Below, in pieces: positions 1 to 7,734 of a DNA stretch of 26,031 nt. The translations under genes and the position numbers were made by a program. The stretch spans positions 1 to 26,031 of the forward strand of contig JAEZBO010000141.1 of assembly GCA_023427085.1 (NCBI GenBank), given 5' to 3'. The first letter of the stretch is position 1; each line of letters opens with the position of its first letter. A model generated the notes under the pieces. The model saw nothing but the letters and a program-made list of their open reading frames with translations, did no database searches and was not told where the DNA came from. The DNA is from Pseudomonadota bacterium (GTDB lineage Bacteria > Pseudomonadota > Gammaproteobacteria > Burkholderiales > Burkholderiaceae_B).

Positions 1-254
1 GGCGCGGGCGGCGCGGTCAAGGCCGCGTGCGCCAGCGGCGACGACAGGCCCTGCAGTTTGTCCTCGAACTGTTCGATCCGGCGCCAGGCCCGCTGGTGGT
101 CGGCATGCGCCGCCAGCCAGGTCCGCCACGCCGCCAGCGTGGCGTCGTCGGGGCTGCCCGACTGCAACTCGACCAGCCAGGCAGCCGCCTCGCGCCGCAC
201 CGACACCGGGATCGTGCCGGCCGGCACGACGTCGTGGCTGGCGTTCAGGCCCAT
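1..254 (-). CDS. fecR: FecR-type anti-sigma/sensor protein, N-terminal part (runs off the window)
   Basis: The minus-strand frame from an ATG at 254 stays open to the window edge, giving about 84 residues. It begins MGLNASHDVV and carries the DUF4880 signature of FecR proteins: REAAAWLVEL, then AWRTWLAA, then HQRAWRRIEQF. FecR proteins span the inner membrane. They pass the state of a TonB-dependent iron or siderophore receptor to a FecI-type sigma factor, using this cytoplasmic N-terminal region. The start lies 40 nt downstream of the sigma gene on the same strand, the standard fecI-fecR order. The membrane segment and the periplasmic FecR domain would lie outside the window, so completeness cannot be judged. 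No closer in-frame ATG or GTG start to the sigma gene was found. Confidence 0.85.
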   Translation of the reverse strand, partial: MGLNASHDVVPAGTIPVSVRREAAAWLVELQSGSPDDATLAAWRTWLAAHADHQRAWRRIEQFEDKLQGLSSPLAHAALTAPPA

Positions 255-294
255 GAGCGGGTCCGGTGGCGGGCTCGCGGCCTGCCGGGCGGGG

Positions 295-792
295 TCAATC
301 GGCGAAATAGCACAGCTCTACCGCCCGCGCGACATACCGTTTGACCGTCGGCACCGACACGTTCAGCCGGGCCGCTATCTCGCTTTGTTCCAGGCCATCG
401 AGCCGCGACCACAGAAAGGCCTGGCGCACTTCGGTGGGTAGCGTGTCGAGCAAGGCATCGATCTCGAGCAGCGTCTCGAGCATCACGGCGCGCGTCTCTT
501 CGGCAGGCGCCAACGCCTCGGGCAACTGCGCCAGGGCATCCAGATAGGCCTGTTCGACCTGGCGCCGGCGGTACAGGCTGACGACCATGCCATGCGCGAT
601 GGTCGTCAACATGGCGCGCGGCTCGCGGATGACGCTGGCCAGGTCCTTGGCGATCACCCGCAGAAACGTATCGTGCGCCAGGTCGGCGGCATCGAAGGAA
701 TTGCCCAGACGCCGACGCAGCCAGCCCTGCAGCCATCCGTTGTGCTCGCAATAGAGTCTTTCGATGTTCAGGGTAGGAGGCGAATCGGACAC
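295..792 (-). CDS. fecI: ECF RNA polymerase sigma factor, FecI type
   Basis: This 165-residue protein has the two-domain layout of ECF sigma factors. Region 2 covers about residues 10-75 (DAADLAHDTFLRVI is the region 2.2/2.3 core). Region 4 covers about 105-160 (LPTEVRQAFLWSRLDGLEQSEIA, then the helix-turn-helix part NVSVPTVKRYVARA). The sequence matches the FecI iron-uptake subgroup in length and in the ending VKRYVARAVELCYF. It would direct RNA polymerase to an iron or siderophore transport gene, probably a TonB-dependent receptor beyond the left edge. The start is a GTG at 792; no ATG lies near in frame. A Fur box and a promoter lie just upstream, and a FecR gene follows. Confidence 0.9.
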   Translation of the reverse strand: MSDSPPTLNIERLYCEHNGWLQGWLRRRLGNSFDAADLAHDTFLRVIAKDLASVIREPRAMLTTIAHGMVVSLYRRRQVEQAYLDALAQLPEALAPAEETRAVMLETLLEIDALLDTLPTEVRQAFLWSRLDGLEQSEIAARLNVSVPTVKRYVARAVELCYFAD

Positions 793-835
793 GATGAACA
801 GACCAGGCGCCCGGGACGGCGGGGCAAGAGAAAAA

Positions 836-850
836 TGAGAATAGCTCTCA
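836..850 (-). promoter_or_regulatory. Fur box upstream of the ECF sigma gene
   Basis: The 15-bp stretch TGAGAATAGCTCTCA is a 7-1-7 inverted repeat matching the Fur half-site pattern TGATAAT-N-ATTATCA (half-sites TGAGAAT and TGAGAGC). It begins one base from the -10 element of the proposed promoter, on the downstream side, where bound Fe-Fur would block transcription. Iron-starvation induction of the fecI-fecR pair is the family norm, which supports the reading. Confidence 0.65.
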
Positions 851-879
851 ATTATCTAGAAATTGCCCGGTCTTGGCAA
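851..879 (-). promoter_or_regulatory. sigma70-type promoter of the ECF sigma gene
   Basis: Read on the minus strand: -35 TTGCCA (874-879), a 17-bp spacer, and -10 GATAAT (851-856). The Fur box follows directly. The predicted transcript would have a leader of roughly 50 nt before the GTG start at 792. Confidence 0.5.
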
Positions 880-956
880 AGCATCCCGCCCCGGCCGTGG
901 CGTCGATCCGACGATCCCAGCTCGCCCGCGGCCTGGCCGACGGCGCGGATGGCCCG

Positions 957-1709
957 TCAATCCGACAGCATCAGCTTGGCCGAGATCGCGCACGCCACCA
1001 CCGCCATCACGATCTTGATCACCCGCGTGCCGTGATGCACCACCACGCGCGCGCCGATGTTGCCGCCGATGAACTGGCCCGCCATCATCGCCAGGCCGAT
1101 CTCCCACAGGATCGTGCCGTGCCAGATGAAGAACAGCAGCGCGGCCAGGTTGCTGGACAGGTTCAGCAGCTTGGCATGCGCGGTCGCCTTGATCATGTTG
1201 TAGCCCAGCAGCAGCACCAGGCCCAGGCAGAAGAACGCGCCGGTGCCGGGACCGAAGAAACCGTCGTAGAACCCGACCAGCGGCGCGAAGGTGCCGGCGA
1301 ACAGCGGCAGCGAGATCAGCTTCTGCTTGTCGAGCTCGCCGACCTTGGGCGCGAACAGGAAGTAGGCCGAGAACCCGATCAGCAGCACCGGCACCAGCGT
1401 CGACAGGAAGCTGGCGTCGACCCAGGTCAGCATCAGGCCGCCCAGGATCGCACCAATAAACGCTGCGGCCGCCATCGGCACGCACTGGCGGAACTGGATC
1501 TGGCCCAGCCGCACGAAATGCAGCGTCGACGACAGCGTGCCGGCCACCCCGCCGAGCTTGTTGGTCGCGACCGCCACCGCGGGCGGCACGCCGACCGCCA
1601 GCATGGTCGGGATCGTGATCAGGCCGGCGCCGCCGGCAATGGCGTCGACCGCGCCGGCGACGATCGCCACGGCGAAGAACAACAGCAACAGTTCGATCGA
1701 CACTTCCAT
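957..1709 (-). CDS. TSUP family (TauE/SafE, YfcA-like) membrane permease
   Basis: This 250-residue protein is very hydrophobic, with about eight predicted membrane helices. It carries the paired family motifs: VDAIAGGAGLITIPTML near the N-terminus, followed by NKLGG, and in the second half LVGFYDGFFGPGTGAFF, which is close to E. coli YfcA. TSUP proteins move sulfur-containing or organic anions (sulfite, sulfoacetate, taurine breakdown products and similar); the substrate here is not deducible. The frame is open further upstream to 1865, but that part is unlike the family and overlaps the divergent regulator. The ATG at 1709 (MEVSIELLLL) is therefore chosen; it is preceded by GAAGGCAG as a plausible ribosome site. 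The gene is divergent from a MocR regulator, which may control it. Confidence 0.88.
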   Translation of the reverse strand: MEVSIELLLLFFAVAIVAGAVDAIAGGAGLITIPTMLAVGVPPAVAVATNKLGGVAGTLSSTLHFVRLGQIQFRQCVPMAAAAFIGAILGGLMLTWVDASFLSTLVPVLLIGFSAYFLFAPKVGELDKQKLISLPLFAGTFAPLVGFYDGFFGPGTGAFFCLGLVLLLGYNMIKATAHAKLLNLSSNLAALLFFIWHGTILWEIGLAMMAGQFIGGNIGARVVVHHGTRVIKIVMAVVACAISAKLMLSD

Positions 1710-1771
1710 TTTTTTCTGCCTTCCACGGCATACAGGACCGGCGGCATTCTGACATCGCCGGGCGGCGGGCG

Positions 1772-1810
1772 GTATACACAGTGGCGCCGCATCCGTTGTA
1801 TAACAGTTGC
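1772..1810. promoter_or_regulatory. candidate MocR operator: imperfect direct repeat between divergent genes
   Basis: Two related words in the same orientation, GTATACACAGTGGC (1772-1785) and GTATAACAGTTGC (1798-1810), start 26 bp apart in the 154-bp gap between the permease and the MocR gene. MocR/GabR-type regulators typically bind spaced direct repeats in the divergent promoter region. The match is by eye only, and the site could also contain -10-like elements (TATACA, TATAAC). Confidence 0.35.
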
Positions 1811-1863
1811 AAAGCCGCAGCCATGCACGGCAAATCTGCTTTTTCTCCTGCTCCCCGTCCGCC

Positions 1864-3261
1864 ATGCCAGGCCACCTCTACCAGGACATCGCCGCCGCGC
1901 TGCGCGCCATGATCGACCAGGGCGCGCTGGCGCCCGGCGCGCGGCTGCCGTCGGTGCGGCGCATCGCCCACGATCATCAGGTCAGCACGATGACGGCGCT
2001 GCATGCGCTGCGCCTGCTCGAAAGCGAACAGCGCGTGCACAGCCGGCCCGGTTCGGGCTATTACGTCAGCGCTCTTGAACACGCGCGGACCGGCGCCGCA
2101 ACATCGATCGATGCCGCGCCGCTCGATACCCGCAAGCTCGAACAAAACCTCGCCACGCTCAATAGCGGCCACGGGCTGGGCCTGGAACTGGCCGGCGGCC
2201 ACGCCGAGCTCTATCCCAGCGACAAGCTCAGCGCACTGATGCGCCAGGCCATCAAGCGCGATCCCGCGCTGCTGGGCGAACAGGTGCGCGGCGACGGGTA
2301 TCCGCCGCTGAAACAGGCCATCGTCGCGCGCGCCAGCCAGACCGGCTGCCGCATCGATCCGCAAGAACTATCGATCACCAGCGGCTGTGTCGAATCGATC
2401 GACCTGGCGCTGCGCGCGATCGTCAAGCCGGGCGACAGCGTGGCGGTGCAGTCACCGACCTACTTCCTGGCGCTGCACATGCTGCGCGCGCACGGCGTGC
2501 ACATCGTCGAGATCCCGGCGACGGCCGATGGCATCGACATGACAGCCTTCGAGACGGCGCTGCGCACGCGGCCGATCAAGGCCTTCGTGGTCATCGGCAA
2601 CTTCAACAACCCGGGCGGCCAGGTCATCGCCGACGCGCAGAAGCACGCCATCGTCGCGCTGGCCGCGCGTCACGACGTCACCATCATCGAAGACGACATC
2701 TACGGCGACACGCATTTTGGCGCCGCGCGGCCGCGCCCGCTGCGTGCCTACAGCGACCAGGTGGTGCTGTGCAGCAGCTTTTCCAAGACACTGTCGCCGG
2801 GCCTGCGCATCGGCTGGGTCGCCGGCGCGCGCCACGCGGGCGCGATCGCGGCGGTCAAGTACATCACGTCCAAGGTCACGCCGCTGTATCCGCAAGCGGC
2901 CATCGCGGCCTATCTGGCGAACGGCAGCTATGACGTGCACCTGCGCCGGCTGCGCCGCACGCTCAAGCAATACGCGCAGGCCATGCGCGCAGAGGTGCTG
3001 CAACGCTTCCCGGCCGGCACGCAGGTATCCCAACCCGCCGGCGGCTTCGTGCTGTGGGTCACGTTACCGCCGGACGGCCCCGACACGCGCAGCCTGTTCG
3101 ACCGGGCAGCCCGCGAAGGACTGCTGTTCAATCCGGGCCAGCTGTTTTCGACCGACACCCGCTACGACCGCAGCCTGCGATTGAACTTCGGCGTGGGCTG
3201 CGGCGCGCCGGTGAAAAAGGCCATCAGGCGGCTGGCCGAACTGGCCGCGGGGCGGGCTTAG
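1864..3261 (+). CDS. MocR-type transcriptional regulator (GntR helix-turn-helix fused to a class I aminotransferase domain)
   Basis: This 465-residue protein has an N-terminal winged helix (residues 3-70: LYQDIAAALRAMIDQGALAPG, LPSVRRIA, then RPGSGYYV). A linker leads to a fold-type I aminotransferase domain (about 95-465). PLP-binding landmarks are present: NFNNPGG (N249), EDDIY (D277/D278, Y280), SSFSKTLSPGLRIGWV with the Schiff-base lysine K308, and R315. MocR proteins use PLP or a PLP-amine adduct as ligand to sense amino acids, GABA, taurine or vitamin B6 status. The start at 1864 (MPGHLYQD) fits the family; the frame is open to 1807, but those residues look non-coding. Divergence from a TSUP permease suggests control of sulfonate or similar transport, but this is inference. 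Confidence 0.9.
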   Translation: MPGHLYQDIAAALRAMIDQGALAPGARLPSVRRIAHDHQVSTMTALHALRLLESEQRVHSRPGSGYYVSALEHARTGAATSIDAAPLDTRKLEQNLATLNSGHGLGLELAGGHAELYPSDKLSALMRQAIKRDPALLGEQVRGDGYPPLKQAIVARASQTGCRIDPQELSITSGCVESIDLALRAIVKPGDSVAVQSPTYFLALHMLRAHGVHIVEIPATADGIDMTAFETALRTRPIKAFVVIGNFNNPGGQVIADAQKHAIVALAARHDVTIIEDDIYGDTHFGAARPRPLRAYSDQVVLCSSFSKTLSPGLRIGWVAGARHAGAIAAVKYITSKVTPLYPQAAIAAYLANGSYDVHLRRLRRTLKQYAQAMRAEVLQRFPAGTQVSQPAGGFVLWVTLPPDGPDTRSLFDRAAREGLLFNPGQLFSTDTRYDRSLRLNFGVGCGAPVKKAIRRLAELAAGRA

Positions 3262-3278
3262 GCGTGCCGCGCCACGCC
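3261..3278. terminator. weak hairpin between convergent genes
   Basis: GGCGTG (3261-3266) and CACGCC (3273-3278) form a 6-bp GC-rich stem with a 6-nt loop, in the 21-bp gap between the convergent MocR and dehydrogenase genes. There is no T-run, so a terminator role is only suggested by position. Confidence 0.25.
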
Positions 3279-3282
3279 GCGC

Positions 3283-4038
3283 TCAGATCCCCTGCCCGCC
3301 CGATACTTCGATGCGCTGCGCGTTGACCCAGCGGTTGTCCGCCGACAGCAGGCTGGCGATCATCGGCCCGATGTCGTCGGCCACGCCAACCCGGCCCAGC
3401 GCCGTCATGCTGGCGAACTGCTCGTTCAGGGCCGGCGTATCGCGTACCGCACCGCCCAGAAAGTCGGTCTCGATCGCGCCCGGCGCCACCACATTGACTG
3501 CGATGCCGCGGCTGCCGAGTTCCTTGGCCATGTACACACTCAAGACCTCGACCGCGCCCTTGACCGCCGCGTACGCCGACCAGCCCGGCGCCGACACCCG
3601 CGTCAGTCCCGACGACAGATTGACGATGCGACCGCCGTCTTCCAGGCAGGGCAACAGGCACTGCGTCAGAAAGAACACCCCCTTGAAGTGGGCGTCGACC
3701 AGCGCGTCGAAGTCGGCCTCGCTCATCTGCGCCAGCGGCGCCATCGCGCCGTGGCCGGCGTTGTTGACCAGATGATCGAAACGATCGCGTTGCCAGGTCT
3801 GTTGCAACGCCGCGCGCAGCCGCTTGGCGAAATCCGCAAACGTCGAGATGCGGCTGGCGTCCAGTTGCAGCGCCACGGCGCGACGGCCCAACTGCTCGAC
3901 CTCGGCCACGGTGGCCTGCGCTTCATCCTCGCGGCTGCGGTAGGTCACGATCACGTCGCCGCCCTTGCGGGCGATGGCAAGCGCGGTGTTGCGGCCCAGG
4001 CCGCGGCTCGAGCCGGTCACGAGGGAAATCGTCGTCAT
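3283..4038 (-). CDS. short-chain dehydrogenase/reductase (SDR), classical type
   Basis: This 251-residue protein has all classical SDR marks. The cofactor loop TGSSRGLG is at 8-15, NNAG at 92-95, the catalytic serine in LSSG at 142-145, Y156-x3-K160 (YAAVK), and PGAIETD after the active site. The arginines after beta-2 (TYRSRED) fit NADP(H) preference. It would be a cytoplasmic oxidoreductase; the substrate is not deducible. The ATG at 4038 has AAAGGAC as ribosome site 8-9 nt upstream; the longer frame to 4203 is rejected for lack of family similarity and because it runs into the divergent regulator's start. The gene is divergent from a YqhC-like AraC regulator, a pairing often seen with aldehyde- or quinone-stress reductases. 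Confidence 0.9.
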   Translation of the reverse strand: MTTISLVTGSSRGLGRNTALAIARKGGDVIVTYRSREDEAQATVAEVEQLGRRAVALQLDASRISTFADFAKRLRAALQQTWQRDRFDHLVNNAGHGAMAPLAQMSEADFDALVDAHFKGVFFLTQCLLPCLEDGGRIVNLSSGLTRVSAPGWSAYAAVKGAVEVLSVYMAKELGSRGIAVNVVAPGAIETDFLGGAVRDTPALNEQFASMTALGRVGVADDIGPMIASLLSADNRWVNAQRIEVSGGQGI

Positions 4039-4182
4039 GGTGGAGTCCTTTTGAGTGAGGTGGAACAGGGCTCCAGTGTGCGTCGCAAGACGGCTCGAGG
4101 TTTTGCCTGAATCTCCATTTTGCTGGCCCGTTCCTCCAAAAGTACTGGCGGGCGCGGGACAGGATTGGCTAGCATTCGACGC

Positions 4183-5103
4183 ATGGAAACCCCGCTGCCC
4201 CACCCTGCCTCTGCGCTACTCGACGCCCTGCGGCGCTACACCCAGGCCTACGCGGACGCGGCCGGCGTGGCGCGCTCGCCGATCGCCGGGCTCAGCGCGA
4301 TCCGGGCGACCCGGCCCAGCGGCCTGCACTACGCGATCTCGCGGCCGCTGGTCTGCCTGGTCGCGCAAGGCAGCAAGCAGGTATCGGTGGGCCAGGACGT
4401 TCACGCCTTCAGCGCCGGCGATTCGATGCTGATCGCCGGCAACGTGCCGACCGTCAGCCAGATCACCGCCGCCAGCGCCGAGCAGCCGTATTTCTCCTTC
4501 GTGCTCGAGCTCGACCTGGAGCTGGTCGCCGAGCTGGTGGTGGAGATGAAGCAGCACGCGATCACCAGCGGACCGGCCGTGCGTATCGAACCGACCGACA
4601 GCGAGGCTGCCGACGCCGCGCTGCGGCTGATGCAACTGCTGGAGCGTCCAGCCGCGCTGCCGCTGCTGCACCGGCAGTTGCTGCGCGAGATGCATTATTG
4701 GCTGCTGGCCGGCCGCCACGGGCCGGCGATCCGCCAACTGGGCTGGCCGGACGGCCACGCGCAGCGCATCGCCCGAGCGGTGGCGTTGCTACGCGCCGAG
4801 TTCAGCCAGACCTTGCCGACCGAGCGGCTGGCCGTAGCGGCCGGCATGAGCCCGTCGTCGTTCTATCAACACTTTCGCAAGGCCACGTCGCTGTCGCCGC
4901 TGCAGTTCCAGAAGCAGCTGCGGCTGATCGAGGCGCGCCGGCTGATGCTGGCCGACGACGTCTCGGCCAGCAGCGCGGCCTTTGCGGTCGGCTACGAGAG
5001 CGTGCAGCAGTTCGGGCGCGAATACCTGCGCATGTTCGGAGCGACACCGGCGTCCGACGCCCGAGCGCGCAAACAGGCGGGCCCGCAGTCCGACGCGCCG
5101 TAA
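4183..5103 (+). CDS. AraC family regulator, YqhC-like (AraC_N domain)
   Basis: This 306-residue protein has an N-terminal AraC_N-type cupin domain (about residues 30-175: PSGLHYAISRPLVCLVAQGSK, then the SAGDSMLIAGNVPT stretch). A C-terminal AraC DNA-binding domain follows (about 195-300), with the two helix-turn-helix parts TERLAVAAGMSPSSFYQHFR and the SASSAAFAVGYESVQQFGREY region. The start METPLPHP at 4183 is preferred over the open frame from 4120. YqhC in E. coli activates aldehyde reductase genes on electrophile stress. Here the divergent neighbour is an SDR oxidoreductase, so it is the likely target. The stop is only 4 bp from the convergent efflux gene. Confidence 0.88.
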   Translation: METPLPHPASALLDALRRYTQAYADAAGVARSPIAGLSAIRATRPSGLHYAISRPLVCLVAQGSKQVSVGQDVHAFSAGDSMLIAGNVPTVSQITAASAEQPYFSFVLELDLELVAELVVEMKQHAITSGPAVRIEPTDSEAADAALRLMQLLERPAALPLLHRQLLREMHYWLLAGRHGPAIRQLGWPDGHAQRIARAVALLRAEFSQTLPTERLAVAAGMSPSSFYQHFRKATSLSPLQFQKQLRLIEARRLMLADDVSASSAAFAVGYESVQQFGREYLRMFGATPASDARARKQAGPQSDAP

Positions 5104-5107
5104 GCCC

Positions 5108-6556
5108 TCAAGGCTGTCCGGCCACCGGCGCCTGCCAGCCGCCGCCCAACGCGCGGTACAGCGCGACCAGTGCGTCGGCCCTGGCCTGCTCGAGTTCGAT
5201 CAGGCGCATCCGCGCGCTGTACAGGTCGCGCTGCGACACCAGCACGGTGATGTAGCTGTCGGCGCCGCTGCGATAACGCGCGTCCGACAAGGCCAGGCTG
5301 TCGGAGGCGGCCTGCACCCAGGCGTTCTGGCTATCGAGCCGGGCGCCCAGCGTGCCGAGTTCGGCCAAGGCGTCGGCGGTCTCGCGAAACGCCACCTGCA
5401 CCGCCTGCTCGTAGCGCGCCACCGACTTCTGCTGCTCGGCCCGGGCCGCATCGAGATTGGCCTGCAAGGCGCCGCCGCGAAACAGCGGCACGCTGATCTG
5501 CGGAAAGAAACGCCAGATGCCCGAGCCGGCCTCGAACAGCTCGGACAGATCCTCGCTGGCGCGCCCGGCGGCCGCGGTCAGCGTGATGCGCGGAAAGAAT
5601 GCTGCCCGCGCCGCGCCCACGTCGGCATCGGCCGACGCCAGCAGGAACTCGGCCTCGCGCACGTCCGGCCGCCGCAACAGCAGCTCGGACGGCAAGGCCG
5701 GCGGCACCCCCGCCACCGCGTCGGGGACGGCGGTACGCGCATCGGGCAACAGGCCCGGCGCGACCTGCGCGCCGGCCAGCAAGGCCAGCGCATTCTCGCC
5801 CTGCGCGACGCGCGCGGTGAAGGCGGCCACATCGGCGCGCGCGGCCTCGACGGTCGTGCGGGCCTGATGCACGTCCAGCCGCGTCACCGCGCCGGCCTGA
5901 TGACGGCTGTCGATCAGGTCGTACGAACGCTGCTGGCTCTCGAGCGTCTGGCGCGCCAGCGCCAGCCGGCGCTGGTCGGCGGCCAGGCCGAGGTAATGGC
6001 GCGCGGTCTCGGCGATCACGGTGATGCGCATGCCCGACGAGGCCGCCTCGGTCGCCATGAAGCGCGCCAGCGCCTGATCCTGAAGGTTGCGCAGCCGGCC
6101 GAACAGGTCGATCTCGTAGGCACTGATGCCGATGTCGGTCTGAAAACGCGACACGATGATCGAATCCCCGACCGGCGCCAGCGAGGTCGGCAAGGGCACA
6201 CGCGATCGCTCGAAGCCGAGCCCCGCATCGACGGACGGCAGCCGCTCGGCGGTACGGATGCGATAGCGCGCACGGGCCTGTTCGACGTTGGCCGCTGCGA
6301 TACGCAGATCATGATTGCGTTGCAGCGCCTGATCGATCACCTGCTGCAAGCCAGGCTCGGCGAACACCGACTGCCACGGCGCCGCGGCGGCCGGCGCGCT
6401 GGCGCCGGCGTATGCCGCCCCCTGCGGCCAGGCGACCGGTATCTCGGCCTGCGGCAGCGGCGAGCGCGGCGCCAGGCTGCAGCTGGCCAGGCCCAGGGCG
6501 GCCAGGCCGGTGGTCACGGCATACAGCGTGGTCCTGCACAGGTAGCGGCGCATCAT
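5108..6556 (-). CDS. outer-membrane efflux lipoprotein, NodT/OprM (TolC) family
   Basis: This 482-residue protein begins with a lipoprotein signal peptide ending LGLASC, with the lipidated cysteine at residue 26. Two OEP repeats of long amphipathic helices follow. Typical landmarks are VIDQALQRNHDLRIAAANVEQARARYR, then a YEIDLFGRLR region, and in the second half LLRRPDVREAEFLLASADADVGAARAAFFPRI. It is the outer-membrane channel of a tripartite exporter. Its ATG at 6556 overlaps the stop of the permease gene as ATGA, which implies translational coupling and fixes the start. It is the last gene of a four-gene operon with the ATPase, adaptor and permease. Confidence 0.93.
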   Translation of the reverse strand: MMRRYLCRTTLYAVTTGLAALGLASCSLAPRSPLPQAEIPVAWPQGAAYAGASAPAAAAPWQSVFAEPGLQQVIDQALQRNHDLRIAAANVEQARARYRIRTAERLPSVDAGLGFERSRVPLPTSLAPVGDSIIVSRFQTDIGISAYEIDLFGRLRNLQDQALARFMATEAASSGMRITVIAETARHYLGLAADQRRLALARQTLESQQRSYDLIDSRHQAGAVTRLDVHQARTTVEAARADVAAFTARVAQGENALALLAGAQVAPGLLPDARTAVPDAVAGVPPALPSELLLRRPDVREAEFLLASADADVGAARAAFFPRITLTAAAGRASEDLSELFEAGSGIWRFFPQISVPLFRGGALQANLDAARAEQQKSVARYEQAVQVAFRETADALAELGTLGARLDSQNAWVQAASDSLALSDARYRSGADSYITVLVSQRDLYSARMRLIELEQARADALVALYRALGGGWQAPVAGQP

Positions 6557-7734
6557 GCGAACAGGTCGATAGGGTTGCTGCGCAACAGTTTGCGCAGGGC
6601 GATCGTCACGGCCACGCCGCTCATCGTCAGCGTGCCCAGCAGCACCAAAGCGGCCGAGCTCCAGGCCAGGTCGAAGGTCAGCATGGTGGTGTGCGCCAAT
6701 ACCGCGTAGGCCACCATGGTGATCGCCAGCGACGCCAGGAAAGCCAGCGTGCCGATGATGAGGCTGATCTGCAGCACCAGCATCACGAAGAAACGCGTGC
6801 CGTAGCCCATCGCGCGCAACACCGCGTACTCGGACATGTTGCTGCCGATGATGCTGTGCAGCACCTCGACCACGAACACGATGCCGATCAGGATCCCGAC
6901 CAGCATGCCGACCGTGGTGACGATGCCGACCGGCGTGTTCTCGACAAAGTAGATGCGCTCGCGATCGTTGAAGTCCTGCAGCCGCGACACGTCGATGCCC
7001 GGCCCCAGTTGCGAGCGCAGCGCCGCCATGACGCCATCGGGGTTCGCGCCAGCCGCCAGCGTCACCAGGCCCAGGTGGACCCGGTCCAGCGGCAGGCGAA
7101 ACAGGCGGTGGAAATTCAGGTCGCTGATGATGAAGCCACCCGGAAACGTGAAGTCCGGGCCCATCGTGTAGGTACCATGCAGATCGATGCGCGGCATCAT
7201 CAGCATGGCCGGACTCTGCAGGTACAGATGGCTCTGCTGGCCCGCGCCGACCGTCTGCGCCACATCGGCCAAGGCATTGCGCGAGCGGCTGTCAATCAAC
7301 GCCGCATACGGCAATTGCAGCGCGGGCTTGTACGCGTCCAGCCCCGGCGTGTTCAACGGCGAATCGGCCAGGTCGAAGGCGATGAAGCGGGCGATCAACA
7401 GGTGGCCCTGCTCGTTGGCGCGGATCTGCGCGAGGTTGACGTAGAGCGGCACCACCTTCTCGATGCCCTCGACGCCCTTGGCCTGCGCGATCAGATGACG
7501 CGGAATCCACGGCTGCGTGAAGGCGATGGTCTCGAACTGCGAGCTGGTGATGACCAGGTCGGCGTTCAAGGCATTGCCGAAATTCAGCACGCTGCCGGTC
7601 AATGCGTTCTTGAAGCCCAGCTGCACGAATACCAGCGTGATCGCCACGCAGACGCCCGAGAACGCGGCGATCAGGCCGAAGCCCTTGTAGCCCAGCTGGC
7701 GCAAGGCCAGACGCGTCGAGAACGGCAGCGTCAT
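6553..7734 (-). CDS. devC: ABC exporter permease, DevC-like (FtsX/MacB fold)
   Basis: This 393-residue protein has one N-terminal membrane helix (about 20-40, GLIAAFSGVCVAITLVFVQL), a large periplasmic domain of about 220 residues, and three C-terminal helices (around 270-295, 315-345 and 355-380). This is the FtsX/MacB layout. The start MTLPFSTRLALRQL and ALTGSVLNFGNALNADLVI are close to the DevC family known from cyanobacterial heterocyst glycolipid export. MacB-type permeases work by mechanotransmission: they move the adaptor rather than carry substrate through their own helices. Its ATG at 7734 overlaps the adaptor stop by 4 nt. The symbol is by family similarity only; the substrate is unknown. 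Confidence 0.88.
   Translation of the reverse strand: MTLPFSTRLALRQLGYKGFGLIAAFSGVCVAITLVFVQLGFKNALTGSVLNFGNALNADLVITSSQFETIAFTQPWIPRHLIAQAKGVEGIEKVVPLYVNLAQIRANEQGHLLIARFIAFDLADSPLNTPGLDAYKPALQLPYAALIDSRSRNALADVAQTVGAGQQSHLYLQSPAMLMMPRIDLHGTYTMGPDFTFPGGFIISDLNFHRLFRLPLDRVHLGLVTLAAGANPDGVMAALRSQLGPGIDVSRLQDFNDRERIYFVENTPVGIVTTVGMLVGILIGIVFVVEVLHSIIGSNMSEYAVLRAMGYGTRFFVMLVLQISLIIGTLAFLASLAITMVAYAVLAHTTMLTFDLAWSSAALVLLGTLTMSGVAVTIALRKLLRSNPIDLFA

Noticed and set aside
856..2364. Minus-strand 502-codon frame across the TSUP permease and the MocR start
   Set aside because: It conflicts with two well-supported genes and has low-complexity, shadow-type composition.
4982..6709. Plus-strand open frame of 575 codons opposite the outer-membrane efflux gene
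   Set aside because: Arg/Gln/His-rich composition typical of an antisense shadow, and the opposite strand encodes a clear NodT-family protein.
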